Shown piece by piece: positions 24,567 to 33,175 of a stretch of 64,000 nt of DNA. The stretch spans positions 62,001 through 126,000 of the forward strand of contig CAVYOD010000022.1 in assembly GCA_963770045.1 (NCBI GenBank), in the 5' to 3' direction. Made by a program: the position numbers and the translations under genes. Origin of the DNA: CAVYOD01 sp963770045 (GTDB lineage: Bacteria > Acidobacteriota > Aminicenantia > Aminicenantales > CAVYOD01). The notes below the pieces were generated by a model. That model saw only the letters and a list, made by a program, of their open reading frames with translations. It was not told the DNA's origin and ran no database searches. Within the stretch, counting starts at the first letter, position 1. Each line of letters opens with the position of its first letter.

Positions 24567-25247
24567 ATGAATAAAGTCGTGAAGAAGGAAATCACGGTCT
24601 TGGAGGATATCCTCGGCTCGAACAAGAAGATCGCTTCGGAGATCAGGAAAAAACTGGAAGAAAGAGGCATCTTGACCATAAATCTCATGAGTTCCCCCGG
24701 TGCCGGAAAAACGACCCTGCTCGAGGCGATCGCCGAACGGCTCAAACCTCATTCCCGGATGGCCGTGGTCGAGGGCGATATCGAGACAGAACGCGACGCC
24801 GAAAGGATCCGCGCCAAGGGAATCCCGGCCTGGCAGATCACGACCGGCGGCGCCTGCCATCTGGAGGCCAAAATGCTGGCCAAGATCTTCCCGCAAATCC
24901 CGGAAGACCTGGATTTCCTGTTCATCGAAAACGTAGGCAATCTGGTCTGTCCGGCGAGCTACGACCTAGGTGAGAACCTCCGCTGCGTCCTCCTTTCTTC
25001 TCCCGAGGGGGATGACAAGCCCAAAAAATATCCCAAGGCCTTTATCTCGTCCCATTGTCTGATCATTACAAAGGCGGATCTCGTGCCTCTCGTTCCCTTC
25101 GACCCAGAAAAAGCCATGAAAGAGGCTCTCGAGCTAAACCCCAAACTGAAAGTGTTTATCGTCTCGGCCCTGACCGGAGCAGGTGTCGACGACCTCGTCG
25201 AGTATTTCCGATCAGAACTCTTGAAGTTGAAAAAAGCCGATGCATGA
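24567..25247 (+). CDS. hypB: Hydrogenase nickel-incorporation GTPase HypB
   Basis: 226-residue GTPase of the SIMIBI class that delivers nickel to [NiFe] hydrogenase precursors together with HypA. Walker A is MSSPGAGKTTLLEAI (about residue 38), switch residues VEGDIETERDAERI and GACHLEAKML, the nickel/zinc-site loop ENVGNLVCPASYDLGE, and the G4 motif ITKADL. It lacks the N-terminal His-rich or CxxCxxC metal stores of some HypBs. The start is the ATG at 24567 (MNKVVKKEITVLED). An in-frame ATG at 24501 would add 22 residues that look unlike HypB. It overlaps hypA by 8 bases. Confidence 0.94.
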   Translation: MNKVVKKEITVLEDILGSNKKIASEIRKKLEERGILTINLMSSPGAGKTTLLEAIAERLKPHSRMAVVEGDIETERDAERIRAKGIPAWQITTGGACHLEAKMLAKIFPQIPEDLDFLFIENVGNLVCPASYDLGENLRCVLLSSPEGDDKPKKYPKAFISSHCLIITKADLVPLVPFDPEKAMKEALELNPKLKVFIVSALTGAGVDDLVEYFRSELLKLKKADA

Positions 25248-25584
25248 ACTTTCGATCATCGCCAGCCTGTTCGACATCCTCCTCGAAAAAGCAAAGGAGC
25301 AGAACGCCAAAAAGATCGTCCGCGTCATCCTCAAAGTCGGCCGCTTGTCGGGCGCTGTTCCCGACTTCTTAGAATCGTCCTTCGACATTTATAAGAAGGA
25401 TACTCTGGCCGAGGAGGCTATCCTGGAGGTTACGGCCGTCCCGCTCAAAGTCCGCTGCGCACCCTGCGGGACGGAGACCATCAAGGATGATTATATCTTT
25501 GTCTGCCCGGCCTGCGGCTCGACAGACCTCAAGATCATTGAAGGAACCGAGCTGTTATTGGAGAAGATCGAATTAGAGGTTTAA
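25240..25584 (+). CDS. hypA: Hydrogenase nickel-incorporation protein HypA
   Basis: 114-residue HypA. The N-terminal nickel ligands are intact (MHELSI, with His2), followed by the alpha/beta domain (RVILKVGRLSGAVPDFLESSFD) and the zinc site from two CxxC pairs, RCAPCGT (about residue 73) and FVCPACGS (about 89). It hands nickel to the hydrogenase large subunit with HypB. It is the last gene of the peptidase-hypB-hypA set and is followed by the convergent second Hdr operon. Confidence 0.95.
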   Translation: MHELSIIASLFDILLEKAKEQNAKKIVRVILKVGRLSGAVPDFLESSFDIYKKDTLAEEAILEVTAVPLKVRCAPCGTETIKDDYIFVCPACGSTDLKIIEGTELLLEKIELEV

Positions 25585-25606
25585 CTGGGGGACGTTCGGC
25601 CTGCTC

Positions 25607-25695
25607 TGAAGAGGCGTGCCTGTTTCCTTCCCTGATTCCCAGGGAGGGTTGGGTAGGTTAATATCGCTAATTAAGATTCCTGAGACGCCTCTTCA
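25607..25695. repeat. Inverted repeat between convergent hypA and the second Hdr operon
   Basis: TGAAGAGGCGT (25607-25617) and its reverse complement ACGCCTCTTCA (25685-25695) enclose 67 bases. In a 161-base gap between convergent genes this may serve as a bidirectional terminator. A partial copy of the GGGGACGTTC repeat arm lies just before it at 25587-25596. Confidence 0.5.
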
Positions 25696-25745
25696 AGCAA
25701 GAGATAATCTTCCGAAGTCGCGCTTACGGACTCTGAATAGACAGA

Positions 25746-27521
25746 CTATTTCGCGTCGCTCAGCACGCCCTCGATCTCAGAAAAGATCTGCTCGTCCTTG
25801 AAGTGCCTCTGATAGGAGGCGGAACTCGGGCAGGCCGCGACACAGGTCCCACAGCCCTTGCAGAGGGCCTCGATCACCTTGGAAATATTCTCTTCGGCTG
25901 AAAATTCGATCGCGCTGTAGGGACAGAGGTCGTTGCAGACCCGGCAGCCGGCGCAGAGCTCAGGGTCGATGTAGGCCGTGATCGGCGCGATCTCGACCTC
26001 GCCCTTGGCGATGACGGCAAGGATCCGGGCCGCGGCAGAACTGGCCTGAGCGACCGTATCGGGAATATCCTTAGGCCCCTGGCAACAGCCGGCGATAAAG
26101 ACCCCATCCGTGGCCGTGGCTGTGGGGTCAAGCTTGGGATGCTTTTCCAGGAAGAATCCATCCGGGCTCCGGCTGATCGAAAAGAGCCGCTGGATCCTGT
26201 CCGCGTCCTTCTGGGGCTCGACGGCGCCGCAGAGGATAACGGCATCTACCGGGATTTCCCGGAATTTCCTGATCAGAGTATCTTCGCACCGAACAAGCAA
26301 GACTCCTTCATCTTTCTTCGACCAGCTCGCCTTCACGACCTCGGCCACCCGGCCGCGGATGACATTGACACCCTCGTCCAGGATCCGGCTGTAGAATTCC
26401 TCGTAGCCTTTTCCGAAGGCTCGCATGTCGATGTAGAACTGATAGACCTCGGCACCCTCCATCCGGTCCCTGATCAGATGGGCGAACTTCAGGGCGTACA
26501 TGCAGCAAATGCGCGAACAATAGGCATGGTGGTTGATATCACGTGAGCCGACGCAATGGACGATGGCCACCGCTCTGGGCTCCTTGCCGTTTTTGAGGAG
26601 GATTTTGCCTCCGGTCGGCCCAGAGGAATTGAGCATGTACTCCACCTCGAGGCTTGTATAGACGTTATCCAGCTGGCCGTAGCCGTACTCGGCCATCTTA
26701 CGGGCGTCGAACAGATCATATCCGGTGGTGAGCAGGATCTGACCGACCTCGAACTCATCGAAGCGCGGCTCCTGTTTGTGGTTGATGGCCATGGGCTCGC
26801 AGACTCTCTCGCAGATTTTGCATCCGCCCGTCTTGAAATGGATACAGGCCTCCTCGTCGATCACCGGGATCTTGGGGACGGCCTGGAAAGTGGGAATGTA
26901 GATCGCACTTTCGGGCCCGAGGGTGAATTCCCTCGTCTCTCCCGGGCGCTCCCAGGACGGCTCGATCCGGATGTGCTTGGTCGGACACACGGCGGCGCAG
27001 GCGCCACAGCCGATGCAGGCCTCGGTATCGATCTCGAAGGGAGTGCAGATCTCGCGGTGGACTCCTCGTCCTTCCCAGCCGATCGCGTTCGCCTGGACGA
27101 CTTCGCTGCACATCCGGACGCAGAGGCCGCAGCCGATGCAGGTCTCGTTGAGTTTCTTGAACCTGGTTTCCTTGACTCCGTATTCTTCGGCCAGCGCCTT
27201 GATAACATCCACCTCGGGGCAACGGGCCAGGAGGAGCTCCAGAATCAGCTTCCGATTCTCGATGACCCAGTCGGTGTTCGTGAAGATCTCTTCTCCCTCC
27301 TGGGCGGGGTAATTGCAGGCCGTGACCAGCCGTTTTTTGCGCCCCTTGCGCATCTCCACCGAACAGACCCGGCAGCTCCCGTAAGGCTCGAGGAAGTCCC
27401 AGTGGCAGAGGGTCGGGATGCGGATCCCCAACTGAGCGGCCAGCTTGATCACCGGGGTTCCCCGGGGAGCTTTGACCTCGTTTCCGTCTATCTTCAGGGT
27501 GACGATCTTCTTTTCTTCCAT
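25746..27521 (-). CDS. NuoG-like N-terminus fused to the C-terminal half of HdrA, copy 2
   Basis: 591-residue paralogue of the protein at 8529-10286 with the same layout. It has a [2Fe-2S] domain (CHWDFLEPYGSCRVC, TACN), NuoG-type ferredoxin region (CIGCGLCVRMC, CIGCGACAAVCP), then the HdrA C-half from about residue 205 (FQAVPKIPVIDEEACIHF, CKICERVC, LLTTGYDLFDA, HCVGSRD, CSRICCMY). It ends with two [4Fe-4S] motifs (CAGCRVCNDLC, CKGCGTCVAAC). Its other half is the protein at 30285-31130. It is last in the minus-strand operon; the ribosome-binding site is aggagacc before the ATG. No hydrogenase H-cluster is present. Confidence 0.92.
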   Translation of the reverse strand: MEEKKIVTLKIDGNEVKAPRGTPVIKLAAQLGIRIPTLCHWDFLEPYGSCRVCSVEMRKGRKKRLVTACNYPAQEGEEIFTNTDWVIENRKLILELLLARCPEVDVIKALAEEYGVKETRFKKLNETCIGCGLCVRMCSEVVQANAIGWEGRGVHREICTPFEIDTEACIGCGACAAVCPTKHIRIEPSWERPGETREFTLGPESAIYIPTFQAVPKIPVIDEEACIHFKTGGCKICERVCEPMAINHKQEPRFDEFEVGQILLTTGYDLFDARKMAEYGYGQLDNVYTSLEVEYMLNSSGPTGGKILLKNGKEPRAVAIVHCVGSRDINHHAYCSRICCMYALKFAHLIRDRMEGAEVYQFYIDMRAFGKGYEEFYSRILDEGVNVIRGRVAEVVKASWSKKDEGVLLVRCEDTLIRKFREIPVDAVILCGAVEPQKDADRIQRLFSISRSPDGFFLEKHPKLDPTATATDGVFIAGCCQGPKDIPDTVAQASSAAARILAVIAKGEVEIAPITAYIDPELCAGCRVCNDLCPYSAIEFSAEENISKVIEALCKGCGTCVAACPSSASYQRHFKDEQIFSEIEGVLSDAK

Positions 27522-27530
27522 GGTCTCCTC

Positions 27531-29375
27531 CTAACTCTTTTTGATGGCGTCGAACTTGCAGAGGGAATAACAGACGTCACACTTGATGCACTTGGACTGG
27601 TCGATCTTGTGGGGCTTCTGCTTTTCGCCGGAGATCGCGCTGGACGGACAGTTGCGTCCACAGATCATGCAGCCGGTGCAGAGCCCTGGATCGATCGACA
27701 GGTCATAGAGAGCCGAGCAGACGCCCGCCGGGCACTTCTTGTCGCGGATGTGGACCTCGTATTCATCGCGGAAATACTTGAGCGAGGAGAGAACCGGGTT
27801 CGGCGCGCTCTGGCCCAGGGCACAGAGAGAGGCCGCGATCATGGTCTTGGACATATCCTCCAGGGTTTTGAGGTCGGCTTCGGTGCCTTCGCCCTTGCAG
27901 ATTTTTTCCAGCACATCGAGCATGTGCCTCAGCCCTTCCCGGCAGGGGATGCATTTCCCGCAGGACTCCTCCTGAAGGAAGTTGATGAAATACTTGGCCA
28001 TGTCGACGATGCAGGAAGACTCGTCGCCGACGACCATGCCTCCCGAGCCCATCATCGAGCCGGCCTCGGTCAGGCTGTCAAAATCGACCGGCAAGTCGAG
28101 CAGGCTCCCGGGCAGGAATCCGCCGGAGGGCCCTCCTGTCTGGACGTACTTGAATTTCCTTCCTTTCTCCAGGCCGCCGCCGATGTTGAAGATGATCTCA
28201 CGGAGGGTGATGCCCATCGGGACTTCGATCAAGCCGGTGTTGGCGACGTTGCCGGTCAGGGAGAAGACCTTGGTTCCCTTGCTTCCGCCCCAGGGATTGT
28301 TGGTGACATCGCCCGTGCCGATGGTCGTGAACCACTTGGCGCCCTTGTTGATGATGATCGGAACGTTGGCCCAGGTCTCGACATTATTGAGACAGCTGGG
28401 CTTATTCCAGACGCCGTATTCGACGGTGTGGATGTACTTGGCCCTCGGGATTCCGGCCTTGCCTTCGAGCGAGGCCATCAGGGCAGTGGATTCCCCGCAG
28501 ACAAAAGCGCCGGCTCCGCGGTGGATCTCCATGTCAAAGTCGAAACCAGTGCCCAGGATGTCTTTCCCCAGAAGTCCGTACTCCCGGGCCTGTTTGATCG
28601 CGATGTTGAGCTTGTCGCAGGCCAGTGGATACTCCTTGCGGATATAAACATAACCCCGGTGGGCGCCGATGGCGAAAGCGCCTATCGTCATCCCTTCGAT
28701 GACGGAATGGGGGTCGGATTCGACAACGCTCCGGTCCATGAAGGCCCCCGGGTCGCCTTCGTCGGCGTTGCAGATAACATACGGCTCTTCACCTCTCTCT
28801 TCCCCCGCATGCCGGCAGGTTTCCCATTTGACTCCGGCCGGAAATCCGCCTCCGCCCCTTCCCCGCAGCCCGGAATCCTTGATCTCCTTGATGATCTGCC
28901 GCGGAGTCATCGTGGTCAGAGCCTTGGCCAGGGCGATGTATCCGTCGCGAGCGATATAATCCTCAATCTTCTCGGGATCGATGAGCCCACGGTTCCGCAG
29001 GGCGATCAGAATCTGCTGTTTGAAGAAGGGAATGTCATTAAGGACGGGGATGGGGGTCTTTTCTTCCGGAGGCGAGTACATGAACTTTTGAACCGGACGG
29101 CCCTTGAGGAAGTGCTCCTCCACCAGGTGGGGGATATCCTTGACTGTAAGTTGCTGATAGAAAATATTGCCGGGCTGGACGACCAGGAGCGGACCACGGG
29201 CGCAGAAGCCGTTGCAGCCGGTGTTGACGACCAGAACCTCGTCCTCGAGGTGTTGTTTTTTGATCTCTTTCTCTAGGGCGGCTTTGATCTCAAAGGAATT
29301 GTTGGAGACGCAGCTTGTGCCCGCGCAAACCATGAGCTGGACTCGATAAACCTTGTCTTTTGCTTTCTCCGCCAT
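27531..29375 (-). CDS. NuoF-like FMN subunit, copy 2, with a changed nucleotide-binding loop
   Basis: 614-residue paralogue of 6685-8517. N-terminal [2Fe-2S] domain (CAGTSCVS, TGCNGFC), FMN site GLRGRGGGGFPAGVKW, [4Fe-4S] motif ESCGKCIPCREG, and two regular C-terminal ferredoxin motifs (CTGCMICGRNC, CIKCDVCYSLC). The loop that binds NADH differs: GAGAFVCGESTAL replaces the usual GEET, and the following proline-rich RPKPPxP stretch is IPRAKYIHTVEYG. That may alter NADH/NADPH choice or activity. Start at the ATG at 29375 (MAEKAKDK); six upstream in-frame residues are not conserved. It lies between the ferredoxin-like and NuoG-HdrA genes. Confidence 0.92.
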   Translation of the reverse strand: MAEKAKDKVYRVQLMVCAGTSCVSNNSFEIKAALEKEIKKQHLEDEVLVVNTGCNGFCARGPLLVVQPGNIFYQQLTVKDIPHLVEEHFLKGRPVQKFMYSPPEEKTPIPVLNDIPFFKQQILIALRNRGLIDPEKIEDYIARDGYIALAKALTTMTPRQIIKEIKDSGLRGRGGGGFPAGVKWETCRHAGEERGEEPYVICNADEGDPGAFMDRSVVESDPHSVIEGMTIGAFAIGAHRGYVYIRKEYPLACDKLNIAIKQAREYGLLGKDILGTGFDFDMEIHRGAGAFVCGESTALMASLEGKAGIPRAKYIHTVEYGVWNKPSCLNNVETWANVPIIINKGAKWFTTIGTGDVTNNPWGGSKGTKVFSLTGNVANTGLIEVPMGITLREIIFNIGGGLEKGRKFKYVQTGGPSGGFLPGSLLDLPVDFDSLTEAGSMMGSGGMVVGDESSCIVDMAKYFINFLQEESCGKCIPCREGLRHMLDVLEKICKGEGTEADLKTLEDMSKTMIAASLCALGQSAPNPVLSSLKYFRDEYEVHIRDKKCPAGVCSALYDLSIDPGLCTGCMICGRNCPSSAISGEKQKPHKIDQSKCIKCDVCYSLCKFDAIKKS

Positions 29376-29389
29376 TGTATGGCTCCTCC

Positions 29390-29779
29390 TCAATAATCCG
29401 TTTTCTCGCTGCCCATGCCCAGGGCGTATTCCTTGACGATCGCTCCGCCCAGGACGTGCTTCTCAAAAATCTCCTTGATCTTCTTCTCATCGAGGTCGAT
29501 GTACTTCACCGGGGCTTGGTCCTTGATCTCGATCGTGACCATGGGCTCATGGCTGCAGAGTCCGGCGCAGCCCGAGTTGACAAGCAGGACATCGCGCACA
29601 TTCTTGGCCTCGATCTCCTTGAGCAGGACGTTCATGATCGTCCTCGCGCCCGCGGCGATCCCGCAGGTCCCCATGTGGACGTTGACTTTGGCCCGGTATT
29701 CCCCGCCCTCGCGGAGCGAGACCGTTTTCCTCGCCGCGTCCCTTATCTTGGCCAGGTCTTCTATTTTGAGCTTAGCCAT
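29390..29779 (-). CDS. Thioredoxin-like [2Fe-2S] ferredoxin, copy 2
   Basis: 129 residues, very similar to the protein at 6282-6671 from end to end. It has KIRDAARKTVSLREGGEYRA near the start, cysteines in HMGTCGIAAGAR and NSGCAGLCSHEP, and the same terminal GSEKTDY. It sits between nuoE and nuoF of the second operon. Its near identity to copy 1 suggests gene duplication of the whole module rather than independent recruitment. It probably relays electrons inside the NuoEF module. Confidence 0.9.
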   Translation of the reverse strand: MAKLKIEDLAKIRDAARKTVSLREGGEYRAKVNVHMGTCGIAAGARTIMNVLLKEIEAKNVRDVLLVNSGCAGLCSHEPMVTIEIKDQAPVKYIDLDEKKIKEIFEKHVLGGAIVKEYALGMGSEKTDY

Positions 29780-29791
29780 CTTATCCCCTCC

Positions 29792-30253
29792 TCACTTTTT
29801 GTATTTTTTCAGGATCGCCGGGACTTTGGATTGGGAAACCTTGCCGAAGACGTCCTTCCCGACCGTGATCACGGGCGCGATCCCGCAGCAGCCGAGGCAG
29901 CGGGCCACGTCCAGGCTGAACTGTTTGTCATCGCTCGTTTCCCCCTCCTTGATGTTGAGCTCTCTCACGAGCGAATCGAAGACGAGCTTGGCCCCGCGGA
30001 CGTGACAGGCTGTGCCCAGGCAGACCTGGATCGGATGCTTTCCCTTCGGCTTCAGACTGAAGGCCCTGTAATAGGTAGCGACCTCGTAAATCTGGTTCAA
30101 GGGAATAGCCAAAACCTTGGAGATCTCAACCAGGACCTCTCGCGGCAGATAGCTGTACACATCCTGGACATCCTGAAGGATCTCGATCAGAAAGTCCTTG
30201 CGGATTTCCCATTTCTTGACGATATCGTTGACGGGGCTAAAATCGATACTCAT
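29792..30253 (-). CDS. NuoE-like [2Fe-2S] subunit, copy 2
   Basis: 153-residue NuoE-family protein. Four cysteine ligands are in VCLGTACHVRG and RCLGCCGIAP, preceded by the helical bundle (LIEILQDVQDVYSYLPREVL). It parallels the copy at 5813-6268 closely over the whole length. The expected partner is the NuoF-like protein downstream. The ATG at 30253 is preceded by gagggagg. In this operon it directly follows the HdrA half, since the accessory genes found in copy 1 are absent. Confidence 0.92.
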   Translation of the reverse strand: MSIDFSPVNDIVKKWEIRKDFLIEILQDVQDVYSYLPREVLVEISKVLAIPLNQIYEVATYYRAFSLKPKGKHPIQVCLGTACHVRGAKLVFDSLVRELNIKEGETSDDKQFSLDVARCLGCCGIAPVITVGKDVFGKVSQSKVPAILKKYKK

Positions 30254-30284
30254 GATGCCTCCCTCGTAGGATTCGTATGAAGCC

Positions 30285-31130
30285 TCATTTCAGTTCTTTG
30301 ACCACCTGGTCGGCCAGTTTGATCACGCGGCGCCTGGGGATGCGAGTCGCCGGACAGCTGTTATAGCAGATACCGCAGCCCGTGCATTTGGTCTCATCCA
30401 CATAGCGCGGCTTGCGGAGAACCTTGACCTTGAAATTCCCGATCGATCCGGATACGTTGTCCACCTCGCTCCAGCTGAGGAGGTGGATGTTCTTGCGCTG
30501 TCCCACGCTCACCATCTTGGGCGTGAGGATGCAGGCCGAGCAGTCCAGAGTTGGGAAGGTCTTATCCAGCAGGGCCATCTTGCCGCCGATCGAGGGCTCT
30601 TTCTCCACGAGATAGACTTCGCTGCCGGACTCGGAGATCTCCAGGGCCGCCTGGATTCCGGCCACTCCGCCCCCGACGACGAGCGTCGCCGGGTTGATCT
30701 TCACCTTCTTCGCCTCGAGCGGCTCGTTGTAGTAAACCCGGCGCACCGCCGCGACCACCAGCAGCTTTGCCTTTTCGGTGGCCACTTTCCTGTCTTTGTG
30801 CACCCAGGAGCAGTGCTCGCGGATGTTGGACATCTGAAAGAGGTAGCGGTTCAGCCCGCCCGTCTCGCAGGTCTTCTGAAAGGTCGGCTCGTGCATCAGC
30901 GGCGAACAGGAGGCGACAACGACGCGGTTGACGCCGAGCTCCCGGATGTCCTTCCGAATCAACTCTTGTCCCGGGTCCGAGCACATGAACTTGTACTCCC
31001 GGGCGATCGCCACGTGAGGCTGCTTGGCGATATAATCCCTGACCGCGACGACGTCCACCGTCTGGGCGATGTTGGAGCCGCAGTGGCAGATATAGACTCC
31101 GATCTTTCTTTCACCGCCGTTGGTTTTCAT
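30285..31130 (-). CDS. hdrA: N-terminal half of HdrA, copy 2
   Basis: 281-residue front half of HdrA, matching the protein at 1200-2054. Cluster domain (YICHCGSNI, CSDPGQE, CSPLMHE), FAD fold (VVGGGVAGIQAALEI), HdrA signature FPTLDCSACILTPKM and one ferredoxin motif CTGCGICYNSC. It ends at the same place as copy 1, shortly after that motif, showing that the split was present before the duplication. It overlaps the hdrB stop by four bases (ATGA at 31127-31130). The rest of HdrA is in 25746-27521. Confidence 0.91.
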   Translation of the reverse strand: MKTNGGERKIGVYICHCGSNIAQTVDVVAVRDYIAKQPHVAIAREYKFMCSDPGQELIRKDIRELGVNRVVVASCSPLMHEPTFQKTCETGGLNRYLFQMSNIREHCSWVHKDRKVATEKAKLLVVAAVRRVYYNEPLEAKKVKINPATLVVGGGVAGIQAALEISESGSEVYLVEKEPSIGGKMALLDKTFPTLDCSACILTPKMVSVGQRKNIHLLSWSEVDNVSGSIGNFKVKVLRKPRYVDETKCTGCGICYNSCPATRIPRRRVIKLADQVVKELK

Positions 31131-31997
31131 ATCTGGCCTCCTGTAATCTCCTTGCCCACGGGAACGAGATTCTGGCTGAAACCGATCTCATCCCGGTTTG
31201 CTCCCAGGGCGAAGGCTAAAAGCTGGGTAAAAAACAATATCGGCATTTTGAACTTGGTGTTGAATTTCTTGTTGATCTTGTCTTGATAGCCGTCGAGGTT
31301 GATTTGGCAGAGCGGGCAGGTCGTGACCAGGCAGTCCGCCCCGCCCTCGGTGGCGCACTCGATAATCTCCTTGTTGAGCTTGAGGGCGACCTCGGGGAAC
31401 GTCGTCATCAGCATTCCTCCGCAGCAGCGGACCTTCATCGGGAAATAGACGTTCTGGGCTCCCAGGGCCTCAAACAGCCGGTCCATGGTCGTCGGGTTTT
31501 CCTTGTCATCAAAAACACCGTCGGGACGGACGATCTGACAGCCGTAGTATTGGGCGATCTTGAGTCCCTTCAAGCTCCGAGTCGTTTTGGCCAGGATCTT
31601 TTCCAGGCCGATATCATTCACCAAGACATCCAGGGGATGCCGGACCTTGACCCCGAGGTTATACTTCAGCCCGTCACGTTTCAGAGACTGGTCGACCTTG
31701 GCTTTGAGGACGAAGTTGTCTTTCAGGATCTTGTTTGTTTTGTTGAGGATCGTATAACAAGAGCTGCAGGGCGCGACCAGATCGCCCGCTCAGTTTTTCA
31801 GCCAGAGCAAGGTTTCGGGCCGAAAACACAAGAGAGATGGTTTCTTTTATGGACATATACATCGTTGCCCCGCAGCAGTTCCAGTCCTCGATCTCCTCGA
31901 GCTCCTGTCCCAGCGCTTTGAAGACATAGCGGGTTGACCAATCGTAACATTTGGATGATGATTCCAAGCTGCATCCCGGATAATAAGCATAAGTCAT
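31127..31997 (-). CDS. hdrB: Heterodisulfide reductase subunit B, copy 2 (one +1 frame break)
   Basis: Read with one G fewer in the CCC (plus strand) at 31785-31787, this is a full HdrB of about 289 residues. The front part ends NLALAEKLSG and continues as DLVAPCSSCYTILNKTNKIL, then VKVRHPLDVLVNDIGLEKIL into the downstream open frame. Cysteine motifs: DWNCCGA, APCSSCY, QYYGCQ, RCCGG and CPLCQ, equivalent to those of copy 1. As given, the sequence encodes two fragments (31674-31997 and 31127-31624). Because identical one-base breaks hit many genes here, I think the gene is intact in the organism. The ATG follows aaggaggttctg. Confidence 0.85.
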
Positions 31998-32010
31998 CAG
32001 AACCTCCTTG

Positions 32011-32695
32011 TTAGACCTCTTGACCGTTCATGCCGGAAGACGCGATTCTTCTTCGGAAGGTGAGTGAGCGGCAGGGCAACGCGGTCACAGGGACGATCAT
32101 CTCCATGATCTCCGCTTCCTTCAAGATCTTGGCGAGCTGTTTTCTCCTTTTGACCATTTTTGGGAAAAAGGCCGATCCGCCCCTTTTTGAACATCCGAAG
32201 GCCAAACGGGGCCATCGCGATCAATTTGAGAGGCTTCTTGGTTTTGAGATAATAAAGCACGAGAAGCCCGACCTCATAGCCTCGCCCAAAAAGATTGGTC
32301 ATGGTCACAAAAGACTTCGACAAAGCGAAAACGGGAAGTTTCTTGGGGAAGAGGTCCTTCTCCATGGCCATCCGTTTCAAAGCATAAAGGATATCAGTGA
32401 CCTTAATGCCCATCGGACAGCGGACCGTGCAAGCGTAGCAAGACGCGCAAATCCAGATCGTCCGGCTGTTGAAAATCGATTCGAGGTCGCCAGCCCGGAA
32501 AAGGGCGATAATTTCCCTTGGCGGAATGTCCATGGTATAGCTAACGGGACAGGAACCTGAACATGTTCCGCACTGAATACATTTTTTGATCTTATCTCCG
32601 CCCGGAATATTCGAGACTTGGTAGAGGAAGGTCGCCCTGAGCTCACTTTCTTTTTTGTCCAAAGCACCGGGTTCTTTTGATGTATTAAGAGCCAT
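32011..32695 (-). CDS. hdrC: Heterodisulfide reductase subunit C, copy 2 (one +1 frame break)
   Basis: HdrC of about 227 residues with both [4Fe-4S] motifs, CIQCGTCSGSCP (about residue 40) and CASCYACTVRCP (about 84), and the membrane-free helical C-terminal part shared with the gene at the window start. One surplus base in A5 (plus strand 32165-32169) breaks the frame after GRIGLFP. Corrected, it reads KMVKRRKQLAKILKEAE and ends at the TAA at 32011-32013, just before the hdrB ribosome-binding site. The start is the ATG at 32695 (MALNTSKEPG), preceded by aggaggttaggagta; 13 upstream in-frame residues are unlikely. It is the first gene of the operon, 156 bases downstream of a sigma-54 promoter. 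Confidence 0.85.
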
Positions 32696-32850
32696 TACTC
32701 CTAACCTCCTGTTCCTAAACATGAAGAATGACATAGAGAAACCGAACCTCGTTTTCGGGCCAGCTTGGCTCTCTCTCTCTTCCTTCCAAACGGACCGTTG
32801 AACATGTTCGGACGATTGCGCATAGCACTTCTCTCTGAATCGAAATAACC

Positions 32851-32867
32851 TGCAATTTTAGTACCAA
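32851..32867 (-). promoter_or_regulatory. Sigma-54 promoter of the second Hdr/Nuo operon
   Basis: On the minus strand TTGGTACTAAAATTGCA has GG and GC exactly ten bases apart and matches TTGGCAC-N5-TTGCA at all but one position. It lies 156 bases before the hdrC start. It is the third sigma-54 element in the window beside a hydrogenase or Hdr gene set. Confidence 0.75.
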
Positions 32868-33053
32868 CCTCCAAAATAATCAAGTATTTTCAAGGTTCTT
32901 GTAACTTATTGATTTTAAATTTATTATCGGCCTTTGCCGGGACCAGGAAAATGCCCATCTTAAAAATGTGAGGCGTAATTCCCCAATTTATGGCATTTTC
33001 TCCCGTTTCTTGAAGTGGAGTCGACATTCTCCCTCAACCGGAGATGGCCTGTT

Positions 33054-33080
33054 TTGAAGATTCCCCGTTTGTGATAAAAT
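33054..33080 (+). promoter_or_regulatory. Possible promoter of glutamate dehydrogenase
   Basis: An extended -10 (TGATAAAAT, 33072-33080) follows a TTGAAG that is only 15 bases upstream, about 95 bases before the start codon. A modest match. Confidence 0.3.
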
Positions 33081-33175
33081 TAGCTTTTCAGTTTTCAGGT
33101 CGAGTCAGAATCATCGTCTTGGCGGGAGTTCTCACGTCCTGAAAAACGTCGTGCCTTTTTTTACAGGAGTTTAAT

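Larger units (their letters stand above)
32696..33175. other. Divergent intergenic region between hdrC copy 2 and glutamate dehydrogenase
   Basis: 480 bases without a gene. It contains the hdr leader, a perfect palindrome GAACATGTTC at 32800-32809 inside that leader, a minus-strand sigma-54 promoter (32851-32867) and a possible plus-strand promoter for the dehydrogenase (33054-33080). The stretch 32880-33050 is AT-rich and otherwise featureless to me. Confidence 0.6.

Noticed and set aside
26556..29276. 906-residue open frame opposite the second nuoF/nuoG-hdrA genes
   Set aside because: Antisense shadow of two clearly conserved minus-strand genes; low-complexity composition and no recognisable domain.
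31127..32695. hdrB and hdrC copy 2 as pseudogenes
   Set aside because: Each is broken by one surplus base of the same kind seen in essential genes of the window, and the coding signal continues intact on both sides.
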